From assembly GCF_964355755.1 (NCBI RefSeq), contig NC_092675.1, forward strand, positions 11,423,312 to 11,487,311: 64,000 bases of DNA, read 5' to 3'. Every line of letters begins with the position of its first letter. The first letter of the stretch is position 1. The position numbers and the translations under genes are program-made. The stretch is from Antedon mediterranea (Eukaryota; Echinodermata; Crinoidea; Comatulida; Antedonidae). Positions 1 through 12,039 of this stretch are shown piece after piece. The notes below the pieces were generated by a model. The model had not been told where the DNA came from. It searched no databases and was given only the letters and a program-made list of their open reading frames with translations.

Positions 1-813
1 TAATACTCCTGATTAAAATGTTTTCTGGAAGCTGTTTGAATGGTAGATACAAATTCATGTAAACATTTTGCCAATCGGATGTTGTGATGTCGTCATATGG
101 CCATTTAAATAAAAAAGTTGGATTTTAATCTTTTGTGTCATAGTTCATCACATTTAAAAGAGCGCGCATCTTGATTCTATGTATCAGAATTTTTTCAACA
201 TTTTAATATGTTTTTGTTAAAACAATTATCTTCCGAAACTGTTATCTTCATATTTAATTTTGATGGCGTTATCATGTTAAAAATTTGAATAAAAGGAGGG
301 TCAAGTAATTTCAACTGCTCAATTTAATAATTACACTGTATGTAGATAACTGTATATACTATAATATAAGGCAAAAAAATAGCCAGAGTTTTGCACCAAC
401 ATATTATTATCAGGTTATAAGTTCTGTAATCTTTTTCTGTTTGCATTTTCTAGCGTACATGCACATGGCGTTGTTGCTGTGCGGATAACTAACTTGTCAA
501 AGTGACGAGATCAAATCTAGTTCAAATTAGAACCAACAGAGACAAAAGACCTAACCAACACTCGTTATTTGGCTATGTAATTAAAAATGTGTTTTCAGTC
601 CAATTTCTTTGTCATGGCCAAATTCGGTAATTCTACAATTCTTTGCCATATTCTCTATGTCACAATCAGGTTGTAGAGAGGTAATAATGAGTTCACTTAA
701 ATTAAACTGCTAGTTGTTGTTATTAGTCCAACCAAATTCAGTCAGAAAATGGCTGATTTCTTGTATTTTAAAAAAAGATATTGAGTGAAATCTTGTCAAT
801 GTTTTTTTATCAG
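1..813. other. AHI1 upstream intron (no gene seen)
   Basis: AT-rich sequence before the first visible AHI1 exon. I see no coding exon, RNA gene or clear repeat in it. A polypyrimidine stretch followed by CAG just before 814 is read as the 3' end of the upstream intron, so the N-terminal AHI1 exons should lie to the left. Confidence 0.5.
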
Positions 814-1058
814 TTAGAACGGCTAAAAGAAGGGGCTGACCTACAAAAAGAACAGGATGCATCATTACTTGCCAACACATACAATGCAGAAGACAGTCCC
901 AGATTTCGAAAGAATGTCACGAATGAACGACGCCCCAAACTACCTGCAAAAAGTGGCAAAGTTAATAAAGGATTTGAAGGAGATGATGTGATTGAGGATG
1001 AAGAAAAGCAAAAAATACAGAGAAAGAATTCACCAAAGAAATTAAATGTGCAAGAAAA
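814..1058 (+). CDS. AHI1: AHI1 (jouberin), N-terminal exon
   Basis: First visible coding exon of an AHI1 orthologue. AHI1 is a WD40 protein of the ciliary transition zone; in people its loss causes Joubert syndrome. The exon follows TTTTTTTATCAG and ends at GTAAGT. It opens in phase 0 and ends with two bases of a codon. The peptide starts LERLKEGADLQ and is highly charged and Lys/Glu-rich, like the poorly conserved N-terminal region of jouberin. Taken alone it would not be diagnostic. It is assigned because its phase and strand fit the exon at 32955, across a 31.9-kb intron. The true start codon is outside the window. A different, non-AHI1 origin is possible but less likely. Confidence 0.7.
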
Positions 1059-2215
1059 GTAAGTTCATTAACTGTCGGCCATCTTTATTTTATGTGAAAG
1101 TTATACCCTTTATGGTAGTCCACTTTGTACTATTTATATGTGGCACATGCAAGAGAAATCAGACGTAAGTCTTGATACCATGTCTACTTCATTACGTGTA
1201 CAGCTCCTCAGGAAGTCTACCCGAGCCATAAACATATACCAGGCTCGGGTATCACATGATTCACACCATCTAGCTATGTAAACAACATTGAACAAAAGTG
1301 TTTGTTCAATTAATTAGCGTTTAACTCCCAAATCACTGGAGCGTGCTATTTGGTACTTTGTGGGCTGTTGCTACAAACTGAAAGTCACGTGTACACATGA
1401 TTCATACTTTGATATTAATCTGCCTTCAAATACTACTATTTATTATATAATTTTCTTGGAAATTATCAAAAATAAATATTATATATAGTCAATAAGATTG
1501 TGTTAAACAAAGAAATTGTACTAAAATTAATATGAACTTATTTTTGTACTCAAACATTTATGCGTGATGAGGTCACCGGCACGGCGTGCACAGAGAGAGC
1601 AGGCCCGGGGAGCTAGCGAAGATCGCTGCACACACTACGCTCGAATAAACAACTCGCCAAAACGGAAAACCCCTATTTGGTATCGTCTGCCATAAACAAG
1701 CTTATTAAATTTCTTTGGAACATTTCTATCTAACGAACATTGTATACTTGCTTTTCTGATTGATAAATTCTTGTTCAATTGATGTTTAAAATAAGATATT
1801 CTACGATAGATGACATGAACTATAAGTTAAATTTTCTGACACTATACACATTGTGAGGCTTGTGTGGTGGTAAAAACCAATGTACCAAAAATGCTATATA
1901 CCGTTTCAGGGATGTCTATGATTAAATCACAGTACAGTATGTATTGCGATAATTATTAGTCTGGGAGCCCAAAAGGCTTTAATTAGCAATTTGAGTACAA
2001 AAGGTTTGAGGTGTGGAGTGTTTAGATTTAGGGACCCAGTAATGGCAATTCTTAAGTGACGGGTCCTGTTCAATTTTAAGGGGGAACCACCCAAATTACT
2101 CCTAAAATTGGATTTAATTAGCATATCGAGTACATGGACCAAACCAATTCTAAAATGTTCTCTTACCTATCACAGTATCAGGAATCAATATCCATAATTC
2201 CTGTGCTAAATTTAC
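1059..2215. other. Intron 1, proximal part, with dispersed repeats
   Basis: No gene seen. Positions 1615-1852 match 47265-47490 at most positions over about 235 bp (shared blocks such as CGCCAAAACGGAAAACC and TTGTATACTTGCTTTTCTG), so this is a dispersed repeat. Positions about 1935-2215 are a fragment of the older repeat also seen at 3549-3660, 4145-4440, 6095-6278 and 28444-28660. It is recognisable by the phrase AGGAATCAATATCCATAATT. Confidence 0.6.
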
Positions 2216-2360
2216 TTAAAGATGTATTGTTCCTTTGACTAATTAAAAAATAAATTTTTTTAAATATTTTTTTAATAGTTATTAACTTTCACCAAAAATT
2301 AGTTGAAAAAATAATAATTTAACGGGAATACGGACGTTTTTTTGTTCAAAAAATAACTTT

Positions 2361-3175
2361 GGCCCTGTTTCTGCTGCCAACTAAATACCGTATATTATAC
2401 GGTATTTTTTGAATACCGTATATATACGGTATATTTTTTGCAGCAGAAACTGCGCTCATAAAAAATATACCGTATTTTGTATACCGTATTTTCCCCACAA
2501 AATTTGTGGATAAAATACGGTATTTACAAATTTATACAGTATTTTTTGTACCCGTTTCTGCTGCCAATAAAAAATACCGTATTTTTTTTTTACATGACAA
2601 AAGGTCAACATTCGTATTTTTATTTTCTGTCGCTGTCAGCTGTTTTACACACGTGTATATATATATTCGGCGAAAATGTGGAGCGAAGACGTCACAGTTT
2701 TACTAAATAAATTTGTGTGGGGAAGCTAAAATGTCTGGCCAACTAAAAGGTAATAAAACCACATTTATAAAGACATTTCTAAAAAAATAAAGCAGGAGTA
2801 TGGAATAGACTTGTCTCCAAAGCAAGTAAACTCAAAGCTGAAGAGCCTGCGAAAGCAGTACAACATTGCAAAATACAATAACTCGGGGAGGGAACAAATT
2901 AATTGTCCCCATTACGATGTTTTCTGTGCTCTCACAACATCTCTATCACTAGGGCTAGGCTGTTGAAAGTGAGACGTAAAACTTCCTTTATTGCGACTTT
3001 TAATTATCGATCAAATAAATGAATGGCAATTTGGGTAAAAAAGGTGAAATTTAACACGACCACCCAAGAAGTATTGTTAGCAGAAACGGGGTACTAAAAA
3101 ATACGGTATAAAAAATACCGTATTTTATACCGTATTTTTATACCGTATTTTGAGCAGTTGCAGCAGAAACAGGCC
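2361..3175. mobile_element. Nested element with ATACCGTAT palindrome clusters
   Basis: The ends are inverted (TGTTTCTGCTGCCAAC on the left, GTTGCAGCAGAAACA on the right). Next to both ends lie many copies of the palindromic word ATACCGTAT/ATACGGTAT. Such subterminal arrays commonly serve as transposase binding sites. The flanks share TTT or CTTT, so the target duplication is short and its exact length is unclear. The inside encodes a Myb/SANT-like fragment, as in PIF/Harbinger-type and similar DNA transposons. Superfamily assignment is inference. Confidence 0.65.
2731..2966 (+). pseudogene. Myb/SANT-like DNA-binding protein fragment
   Basis: An ATG at 2731 opens a short frame. After a frame change near 2785 the reading runs to a stop at 2966. 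It contains KIKQEYGIDLSPKQVNSKLK followed by SLRKQYNIAK and a conserved-looking CPHYDVFCALT stretch. This resembles the trihelix or Myb/SANT-like domain of accessory proteins carried by Harbinger-type DNA transposons. It is broken by the frameshift and is far shorter than a full transposon protein, so it is a relic. It lies between the two palindrome clusters of the 2361-3175 element, which explains its presence. It is not likely to be an AHI1 exon: it has no matching splice sites and no similarity. Confidence 0.55.
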
Positions 3176-4144
3176 CTTTGACTTCCATCCAGTCAAAGTT
3201 TTGCAATGCAACGCGCTTGTTTGGCTACTCTGTATGCATAATCATAAAACTTCCTCGCGATCTGTGTGAAAACACCTTCTCAACCGCGACGAGTTGTAAA
3301 CAATCCTAATTAGCATCATGCATAATGCATACTCGTGGTTTGAAATCTTTGTTTACTTTCGCTCGTGACGATTTTCCAGACGAAATGTAATCAAATTAAT
3401 TTACCTGTTAATTATGTAAACTTGTTGTTTTTGCTTCGAATTTTCGCCTTAAAGTGAATAACTTTAATATTACTTTGATATGGTCAATTTAAATTTAGAA
3501 TATTTTTTTTTTTCATTTTTTGTGTTTCAAGGGACAATACATCTTTAAGGACGCCTTTAATTAACGCTAATTAGACAGTTAATTAGCAATTTGAATACAT
3601 CAACAAAATTCACATCACATATACTTATGAACATACTGATATTCATCATTCTTAAAGGATAAGGACACCCTAATAATTTATATTATAAAAGTACCAACTT
3701 AATATTCAGAACAATTTATGTTTAAATCGGATTTGTAGTTTTCTAGTAAACAGGATTTTAAAGTTGTTTTCAAGACTTTTGAAAATCACCATCTTGTGCT
3801 CATTGCAACCTATTTGTGACGTCAAATACGGCCGATGAAAATTTTAAGATTCGCGGTTGCATTCGGCGCTTCTATTGGCTAAGCGATTCCGCTAATATGA
3901 TTGGCTAATAACGCGACATGCGGCCATGCAGGACGGCAATGACACGGTATGAGCATGCGCTGGCTTGGGCAAGCCAATTCCTAAATCTCTCAGCTATTGT
4001 TAATCTATTGTTACTTTTATTGCTAAAATAATCCTTTCTTTTGTATACTTTACTGTGTTTATTACAATAATGGTCTTTTGTACAGCGTTTGGCTGCACAA
4101 ATAAGACGGATTCTATGTAATAACATGTCTGGTGACGGTCAAAA

Positions 4145-4440
4145 TAATTAAATTCAATTTTAAAATGTTCTCTGACCTATCAGGAATCAAGATCCATAAT
4201 TATGTGCTAAATTAACTTAAGAACGCCCTTAATTAGTGCTAATTAGACATTAATTAGCATTTTGAGTACATCAACAAAATTCACACAACACCTACTTATG
4301 AACAGACTGATCAGGGATTCATCATTCTTATGTTTGAAATCCGGAGCCAAAGCCACTTAAGAATTGGTCAAAACCGTATAAGAGTGGGTGGTCAAAGGTC
4401 AAAATAATCAAAAGTCAGATTTAATTCGTATATAAAGTAG
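4145..4440. repeat. Older dispersed repeat with an empty insertion site
   Basis: Copy of the repeat also found at 3549-3660, 28444-28660 and (inverted) 6095-6278. It contains AACGCCCTTAATTAGTGCTA and the phrase GATTCATCATTCTTATG. That phrase is the uninterrupted version of the site where the 22-kb element is inserted elsewhere. A GGTCAAAGGTCAAAATAAT phrase lies near its right end. Confidence 0.75.
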
Positions 4441-5163
4441 CCTATAAATTAATATTTTGTATAAAGTACTTTCATCAGTCTTTTCCATTTGTAATATCTC
4501 CTTTTAAAAATAATTATTTAACTTTTTAATGTTGTGAACTTTGATGTTTGAAAGCTTTTACCAATTTTATATGTAAATCTCTCGCAAATTTAGTCTAAAT
4601 TTAGGCACTTGCAATACTGTAAGTAAAGTACACTAAACATTGAACTTTTGGACGTTTTAAATCTCCAGCTAAATTACAAAAGGGAAGTGCAATGGCCGTC
4701 AGAGGGTATCCTCAATATGGCAAATCCAGGTGTGGTTGCTTAACATTCAACCCATTCGATCCCTGCTACACTTCTTTTATTCTCTTGTTTTGCAATCAAA
4801 CAGTGGTGCTTTCCCTAATAATCTAAGAGACCCCTGTATCAGACTTAGTGGACTTGATGATGTTTCTATCCTCACTCTATCAGAAGGGTTATGGCAGCAG
4901 GGCTATTGTAGATCCTTGCCATGCTTGATATATATATCCATGCGGATTTAATGATTTATTCTTATTAGAAGTTATCTCTTGCCCAACAAATGTATTCCAG
5001 TTTTCCACAAGTTTGTCCAATACTTAGATCTACTAGACTGAAATACGACTGAAATAATTGATTTATTTATTAACGCTGGACACTGTACATTCTCTAGAAT
5101 GGGACTTTTCCACAAAGTGAGACTTTTGTAAAACCATCATTCATTCATTCATTAGTGGCACAA
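4441..5163. other. Intron 1 stretch, nothing recognised
   Basis: AT-rich, with no splice-bounded exon. A 73-codon open frame near 4730 has no recognisable similarity and no coding context. A short CATT microsatellite lies near 5140-5155. Confidence 0.4.
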
Positions 5164-5166
5164 TAA

Positions 5167-6087
5167 CGCCCGTATTCTTAAACCGGACTTTAGTCATAGT
5201 TCGAGCTAAAACTTTAAAAATGACGTCATTTTAATTCATAAACCGAACTTCAACTAAATCTTCGACTAATTCAGGCCAACCTCAACTAAATTGAGGACTA
5301 AATTTTTTAGTCCTGGAGGGGGCAGGCTAAATGGTCGACTAAATGGTTTTTAAACGATGTTTATGAAAAACGTAACAGTCATTGAGTTGTTATATTGGCC
5401 AGATATTGAAGAATGAAATATCAATTTTTATATTAGCTTAATTAAATATACATTGGTATAAGTTATAATAATGAAAATCATCTTTATTTACAACCGTATA
5501 CAAATTACATTATTTTCTTCGCGCAAGCCCGACTTGAACTACGTCACGCCATAGCGACAATGGCAGATGCAGAAATTCACCACGCGATGGAATGTTTAGG
5601 GGGCCTAGCGCTTTCTTGTCACGCTATGAAGTGCGTGGTTCGTCGCGATTATACTTTGTTGGGGGCCTAGAAAATATAAAAGTTACCGTACCGCCATGGT
5701 TCCTAAATATATTTTGAAGATTTTGTTTGTTGTAATCCAATACTTCACTGTTAAATTAATACTGATCTTGTTCTAATAATTAACGATTAAAATTATTTTT
5801 CATGTACTGTATATAGTCCTGATGTGTAAAAAGTTTTGTAAGAAAATGGAAAGTGATATCAATGCGCAAAATTTCGTCTGCTCCTCAAATACTCTCTTGT
5901 CATTGGCCAATGTATAGCCTCTGTTACCCAGACGTGTGCAACTCGACTAAAAGCTCGACTTCATTAAGTCGAACTGCAAACTTCGACTACTTCGTTTTTG
6001 AATCGAATTTGAAGTAATAGCTCGAACTACGACTTTTTCAAGTCAAACTTCGAACTACGACTAAAGTCCGGTTTAAGAATACGGGCG
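5167..6087. mobile_element. MITE, PIF/Harbinger-like
   Basis: Perfect inverted ends CGCCCGTATTCTTAAACC extend imperfectly through GGACTTTAGTC, and are flanked by TAA at 5164-5166 and 6088-6090. A 3-bp TWA duplication is characteristic of PIF/Harbinger elements. The inside is non-coding. Both arms carry many short CGACTAAA / TTTAGTCG words. Confidence 0.8.
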
Positions 6088-7109
6088 TAAGTCTTTTTTA
6101 AGTTAAATTAGCACAGGAATGGTAATCTAAGGATTAAGGATCTTGATTCCTGATAGATTATTAGGTCAGAGAACATTTTAGAATTGGTTTGGTCAATGAA
6201 GGCTACTTATACGAATTAAATCTGATTTTTTATTATTTTGACCTTTGATCCACTCTTAAGCGGTTTTAAAAACTTAAGAATTAGTCCAGTCAATCTAATG
6301 ATATACCCACCACAAATTGCAATAGTAGTCCAGTCAATCTATGACAAAAAAGGGCGTAACCCAAAACAAATTGCAATAGTTTCCAAACCTTTTTTATTTG
6401 ATTCTATAAGCATCTGGGAAGATCATTTCCAAAATCTACCAAAATCGGTTCAGTGGAACATACTTTTTAAGGGGTTTTAAGGTCATAGGGGTCAAATTAC
6501 AAATTTTTCTGTTTTGAAAACTACTAGGCGTAGCATGTTAATTTTGGGGTCTTCTGACCCATATTTATATGTACTCTAATGAAACCTTTTTACCAAAAAT
6601 TACAGGAAAGCATGTTTTTGACCTTTGACCTATTTTATTGTATATTTTCGTATATTCGTATCTTAGTAACCAGTGGGCGTAGATGAGCGTTATTTGCGTC
6701 AAACTACTCAGAAGGTCAATGTTTATATTAGTTCTAATGGAAAAGATTCGTGTAAAATGACCGGAAGTCATTATTTTGACCTTTGATACATATTCATTAT
6801 TTTAGATTTCTCAGTAAATACATTTTTTATATCTCAGTAACCACTAAGCACAACTTCGTCAATTTTGTGTCAAAAGATTCAGAAGACTCATATTTATATT
6901 CACTATAATGAAAAAGTTTTTTAAAAAATGGATAGAAACTATGTTTTTGACCTTTGACCTATTATACCAGTATATTTGTTTATATTTACTCTAATGAAAA
7001 CAAATGCAAATGTACAATATAACCGAAAATCATTATTTTGACCGTTAACATTTTCTAGTCGTGTCATGAATAAATCTCGAGTCTCGAGTATAACATTTTA
7101 AATTTGACC

Positions 7110-7914
7110 AAATAATAAGTGCGGCGATCTGACAGACGTTGGGCTGGAATATCAACTGATCTTGCCACAGAACAGTGTCTTATGCGTACTGTAGCATAAA
7201 AACAAGAGGAGGTCTAACAAGAGGGCGAGGATTAACAGAAACGACTTGTCTGGGTCCTTTCAACTCCAGTCTGTGCCAAGATCAATCATTCAATGCAAGA
7301 GTTCACTAACGTTTCGTATACTACCAGTGAACAACATAAAGAAACAACATATGCCAGAAAGATGAAGGACCTCAGTGATGTACAAGACATATCAAGGTAT
7401 CTGACACTGCGAAAACCATTCAATACAGACAGTACAAAATCACTGACAAACATTGCAACTGGAGTGACGGCACATATCAATGTAGACTGTGACAATGCCA
7501 AGCATGTAGGTCAACAAATTGTGCAATCAATGACAAACCAAAAGGTCGCCAACTACACATTTCTGAAAAAGAGCCAATCCATTACAATGAACTCTAAAAG
7601 CGCATTGAAGATAAAAGATGATGTGGTCAATGTAGATCCTTTACTTCTATTTCAACGACTTGTAACTGCCGGCACAAGATGCGATAATTTATCAGATATA
7701 TTTAGATTGTTTGAATCACCAGATATGATGAGGTCTGCAAATAAAGCTAGTTTAGCTGATAGTTTGTAGTCAACAGCAATCGAGGTTGCTCCAGAACCTC
7801 CTGATCAAATTCAGTACGTCTTAGATGGAGGAGCACTACTTCATAAAATTCCATGGACAAGAGGGTCTTCATGGGGTGACATTATGAGAGTATACACTAA
7901 ATATATTTCTCACA
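7110..7914 (+). pseudogene. Academ-like transposon protein, copy A, N-terminal half
   Basis: Partial reading of a transposon protein known to me only as a repetitive uncharacterised protein in marine invertebrate genomes. From about 7130 the words RRWAGISTDLATEQ and GLTRGRGLTET appear in shifting frames. An open frame then runs to 7769 (includes SYTTSEQHKET and DVQDISRYL). After an in-frame TAG it continues with YVLDGGALLHKIPW to YTKYISHK at 7914, where another transposon is inserted. The same landmarks occur in the decayed copy B (WAGLSTDLVIE at 13790, LDGSALLHSIPW at 14330). Frameshifts and a stop show it is inactive. The N-terminal start is not visible. Confidence 0.7.
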
Positions 7915-7917
7915 AAT

Positions 7918-10889
7918 TAGTCCAGTCCCTAAGGGGAGAAAAAGGGGTGGGATGTTACCAAACTGGATACAAATTTTTCAGTATAGCAGTTTGGTAGAGT
8001 ATAGTGTGGAGATGCCAAAACAAAGTTACTGGAAATCTGATTTGACCTCTGTGACCTCTGACCTCAATTTTTATATTTTTCTATTATATAACTAAAAATC
8101 GCCATATCTTGGAAACGCAGGGACATTTTACATTTATTTTTTTTTTAAAATGCTTGGAAGATATATATTTATATTCGCTATAATGAAAATAATTGTACAA
8201 AAATGGCCGCAAGGCTTTATTTTTCAGTTTGACCTTTGACCTTGATTGCCTAATATCTCAATAACACGCAATCTCAGAGATTTGAGAATGGGCTCAAAAT
8301 GTTAAGAAAATAAATCTAATATTTAGTCTAATAGAAACTTTTTTCAAAAAATTACCATAAATTAAGCTTTTTTGACCCTTGACCTCTAATGTTTGAATAT
8401 GTCAATATCTCGGTAACTATTTGTCCTAAAAAGTTCAGTTTGGTGTCAAATTGTTTAGAATATACACATTTATATTTGCTCTAACAAAATATTTTGTCAG
8501 AATTCAATTGGAAATGTCATTTTGAGCTATGACCCATCGTTTTGCATATATTTAGCAATCAATAATCTAAAAAAAGAGATCGAGAGAGGAGAAGGGGTTG
8601 GGGTGGATGGAGAGACACATATTTTTGTTACATGTTACACAAATATTAAACTCTGTCTACACTATAACATTTTTATGCGACAAAAAAATGTGATGTGCCC
8701 ATATATGGACACGATGAATGACATATCACTACCATATTTGGGCACATCACACCTTTTTTGTTAAACTAGTTTATAGTGTAGACAAACATGTAAAAAATAT
8801 GTGTCTCTCCATCACCCCAACCACCTCCCCCTCTCTCGCCTTTCCAATGCTACTGCATGCATCTATACACATCAAAATGACCGGAATTGTACTGGAAAGT
8901 TTTTAGCTACATTTGAAAATAAGTCCCAGAGGATGGGTGTATTGTAATGTTATCAGAATTATGGCAATTGTTTGTAATGGGAAAGTTTTAAAACTACATT
9001 TGAAATATTTGCTAATAATATCACATGCTATTAAAGATATACTTATTTTCCCCCTGACAAAAGTAATTTTGACAAATATTTTTGTTGAATATGCAATTTT
9101 AATGTCACACATAATAGTTTCACCAAAAATTGAATTGAAAAAAAAATGATATAGTGCATACCCACAAAAACTGTAATTTAAAGCAAAAAATAGGCTGGAA
9201 GTCAATTGTGATTTTGGTTAAATTAACTGTTTATTTTGTCTTTAAAGTGATATTTACTCTATTTTTTAGATTAGCTCTTTGATTAAACACCTCTTCCAAT
9301 GCAGTGAAGATCTTAAGTGTCGCCTTGTCTTACTAATCTTCCTTAACTTCTCTTTGAACAATCGTAATCAATATTTGTTGAGGTATAATATTTCCCTCTA
9401 ATATGGTAATGCCTGTTTTATTGAGTCAAATGCTTTCTGATAATCTCTAAATCAAAGATTTGGTGATATTCATTTCCTTTTTATTTTAGTTGATTGACCA
9501 ACTGTATAAGATGGTCCTACTGTATAAAGCCTTATATATTGGTTTATTTACTTCTAGTCGGTCTCTGATTTTGTTTTTTGATTACTTTTGTAAATTATTT
9601 GTGTACATGTGATAATGTTCGTTTGGTCGGTAATGGTTGATGTCAGTTTTGTCATGTTTTTGTGGATTAAAGTATAATTATCATTGCTTCTCTTAATTTC
9701 TTCTGGTTTCAAAGATTTTGTTGTATAGTGTTATGAGCTGGATGTGTTATTGCCTCATCAAGCCAAGATGGTAATTTTGACTGCTCACTGGTTTGTTTTC
9801 CTTTTATATTCCACTACAGTATGTTCTTGAAAAGAAATCAGCTTTGTAATTAATTTGTCTTTGATCCTTTTCAGATTTCTAATATTTTAAACATATGTTT
9901 TTCTTTTCTTCGCTTTTTCCTCACTGTTTCAAGCATTTTATTTTGTCAGCATACTTCAAGCAATTAATTGATAATTTGGTCATATGTTTTATGAGTATCA
10001 AATCGCATTGGTTAATTCTTCTTTTCTTTCTTTAAGAGCCTGATTTTCTTTCTTTTTTTTTTAATGTTATTTAACTTTTAAGTTTATTTAATTTTTTGTT
10101 GATATTAAGTGTTGCTCTTACGGTGTAGGCCTACCATGCGATGGAATTATATATTGAAATTAAATTAAACATTAAGTTTTAAAAAAATTGTAAAAGGCTA
10201 GATAGGATATTGAATGTAGTTCTGGTCCATTAAATCTATATTTTAGGTATATTAATATAAGTATGACACACGCACGCTTAACAGTATATCCTGGTCATAC
10301 CTCAAACTGGCATTTCCAGTAAAAATATGATAACATCTTCTATTAGAGCTAATATAAATGTTTACATTTTGAACATTTTGACACCAAGTTGAACTTTTTA
10401 TGACATTTGGTTACAGAGATACAGACATATTTAAACATTAAAGGTCAAAGGTCAGTAAATGACATTTCCTGTGGATTTGGAAGAACATGTTTAATTAGAG
10501 TATATATAAATATGTATGCTCTTAACAATTTGAAACAAATTTCAAGAAATTTTGACCAGTAGTTATTGAGATATAGTAAGCCGAGGTCAAAGGTCAAAAC
10601 ATTGAGAAATTACATTTCCGGTCGTTTTTTGGAAAAAAGTTCTATTAGAGCGAATATAAATATGTACCCTCTGATCTATTTGACACCAATATCATTTCAA
10701 TTGTCAAACCCGTTGCGGAGATATGGCTGTTTAAGATAGAAATATAAAAATTGAGGTCAGAGGTCACAGAGGTCAAATCAGATTTCCAGTAACTTTGTTT
10801 TGGTATCTCCATATCATGTTCTATCAACATGCCAAAGGGCACACTTGTATCCACTATGGTAACATCATTTCCCCTTAGGGACTGGACTA
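7918..10889. mobile_element. Non-autonomous Academ-like element (inner layer)
   Basis: The perfect 20-bp ends TAGTCCAGTCCCTAAGGGGA face each other. AAT is duplicated at 7915-7917 and 10890-10892. Removing it restores an open reading frame across the junction of the copy A gene (HK then YGKP). Inverted arms of about 550 bp (7955-8530 and 10290-10835) repeat the GACCTTTGACC-containing units of the larger family. No coding sequence of its own is seen. Positions 9230-10290 are AT-rich with nothing recognisable. A foldback MITE sits at 8570-8842. Confidence 0.85.
8570..8842. mobile_element. Foldback MITE
   Basis: A nearly complete palindrome centred near 8706. The left arm runs from GAGAGAGGAGAAGGGGTTGG through GATGTGCCCATATATGG. 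The right arm is its inverted copy, ending GGTTGGGGTGATGGAGAGAC when read on the minus strand. Arms are about 125 bp. Both carry TGTCTACACTATAA. No coding capacity. Confidence 0.75.
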
Positions 10890-10892
10890 AAT

Positions 10893-11967
10893 ATGGAAAA
10901 CCTATTGTTGGTTTTGATGGGTACGATAACTCACTAAGTACAAAAGACTGTACACATACAAGGAGAAGTGGTGGTGGTGGTGTAGCTGTACACTTTGACC
11001 AATCTATGACCTTACAAACCAAAAAAGAAGAATTTCTGTCAAACGTTCAAAACAAACAAAGATTCATTAAGATTTTGGGAAATAGTCTTGAAAAAGAAGG
11101 TTGTACTGTTCACCACGCAGAAGCTGACGCTGACTATCTTGTGTCGAAGATGGCTCTGTCCTGTGCAGAACAAATAGACACGGTTGTCATCGCAGATGAT
11201 ACAGATATCCTAGTCCTCCTTATCCACCATGGTGGTCACACCAAACATAATGTATGGTTCAAGCCAAACCAAAGGAAAGAAACTAAAAAGGTGCAACGAT
11301 GTTGGAACATTGCGGCAACAAGACTTGACCTTGGCAGCGATGTTTGTAAATATATCCTATTTTGTCACGCGTTCCTTGGATGTGACACGACATCGCGATT
11401 TTTTGGTATTGGGAAAATCAAAGCAGTAATTAAAGTAAGAAGTGACTGTTTCTTTTCTGAACAAGCCAAAGTGTTTATGACTTGTAAGGCAAACAGACAG
11501 GAGGTAATTGCAGCGGGTAATAACGCCATTTTGTCTTTGTATGGTAGCAGCGATAATGAATTGAGGTTTCGTAAATTTCATGAAAAGACTACATGCAATA
11601 CTAAAGCAGTTCATCCACGTTCTTTACCCCCAACGACATCAGCGGCAAAGTATCATAGTCAAGGGTGTACCAACAAGTTCAAGTTTGGCTTGGAAATGAA
11701 GAAAATGTACCTCCAGATAAATATGGATGGAAGATAAGCCAAGGCAGGATGATACCATATTTGGCGGACAACCCCCCAGCACCACAATCGCTCCTACAAA
11801 TCATAAGATGCAAATGCAAAACAGGCTGCTATAATATGAAATGCAGCTGTAGGAACAATGGATTAGATTGCTCCATGGCATGTAGTGAGTGTCGAAGTGT
11901 ATGCGCAAACATTTCCCTAGATAATAATGAAGATACCGATTCTGAAGATTCAATAATGGGTTTGTAA
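10893..11967 (+). pseudogene. Academ-like transposon protein, copy A, nuclease and Cys-rich tail
   Basis: Continues the copy A gene after the nested insert. An open frame to 11737 contains GKPIVGFDGYD, then KEGCTVHHAEADADYLV and TVVIADDTDILVLL. The E..D..D and DDTD spacing is typical of XPG/FEN-type PIN nucleases, which cut structured DNA with metal bound by these acids. KYILFCHAFLGCDTTSRFFG follows. A frameshift near 11665 moves reading to a second frame, with KYGWKISQG and a tail CKCKTGCYNMKCSCRNNG.DC...C..C resembling a tesmin/TSO1 CXC domain. It ends at a stop at 11965-11967. The residues look intact but the gene is split and frameshifted. Family function in transposition is inferred from its place inside the element. 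Confidence 0.75.
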
Positions 11968-12039
11968 AATCAGACGATTGGTAAATATTCTCAACCAGGC
12001 CTATTTGGATATTTTTCTGTTTTGTGTGTTTTTAGAGTA

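Larger units (their letters stand above)
2220..3544. mobile_element. Non-autonomous TTAA-flanked DNA transposon
   Basis: Inverted termini AGATGTATTGTTCC (left) and the complement of AGATGTATTGTCCC (right) are bounded by TTAA at 2216-2219 and 3545-3548. TTAA target duplications are typical of the piggyBac and Kolobok superfamilies. The flanks join into one older-repeat copy (ACTTAA then GGACGCC), which supports these ends. No own transposase is visible. A second element (2361-3175) is nested inside. Confidence 0.75.

Noticed and set aside
4730-4951. Open frame of 73 codons near 4730
   Set aside because: No similarity, no splice sites in AHI1 phase and no neighbouring coding signal.
8903-9205. 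100-codon minus-strand ORF in the inner transposon
   Set aside because: AT-driven low-complexity frame overlapped by another chance frame on the plus strand.
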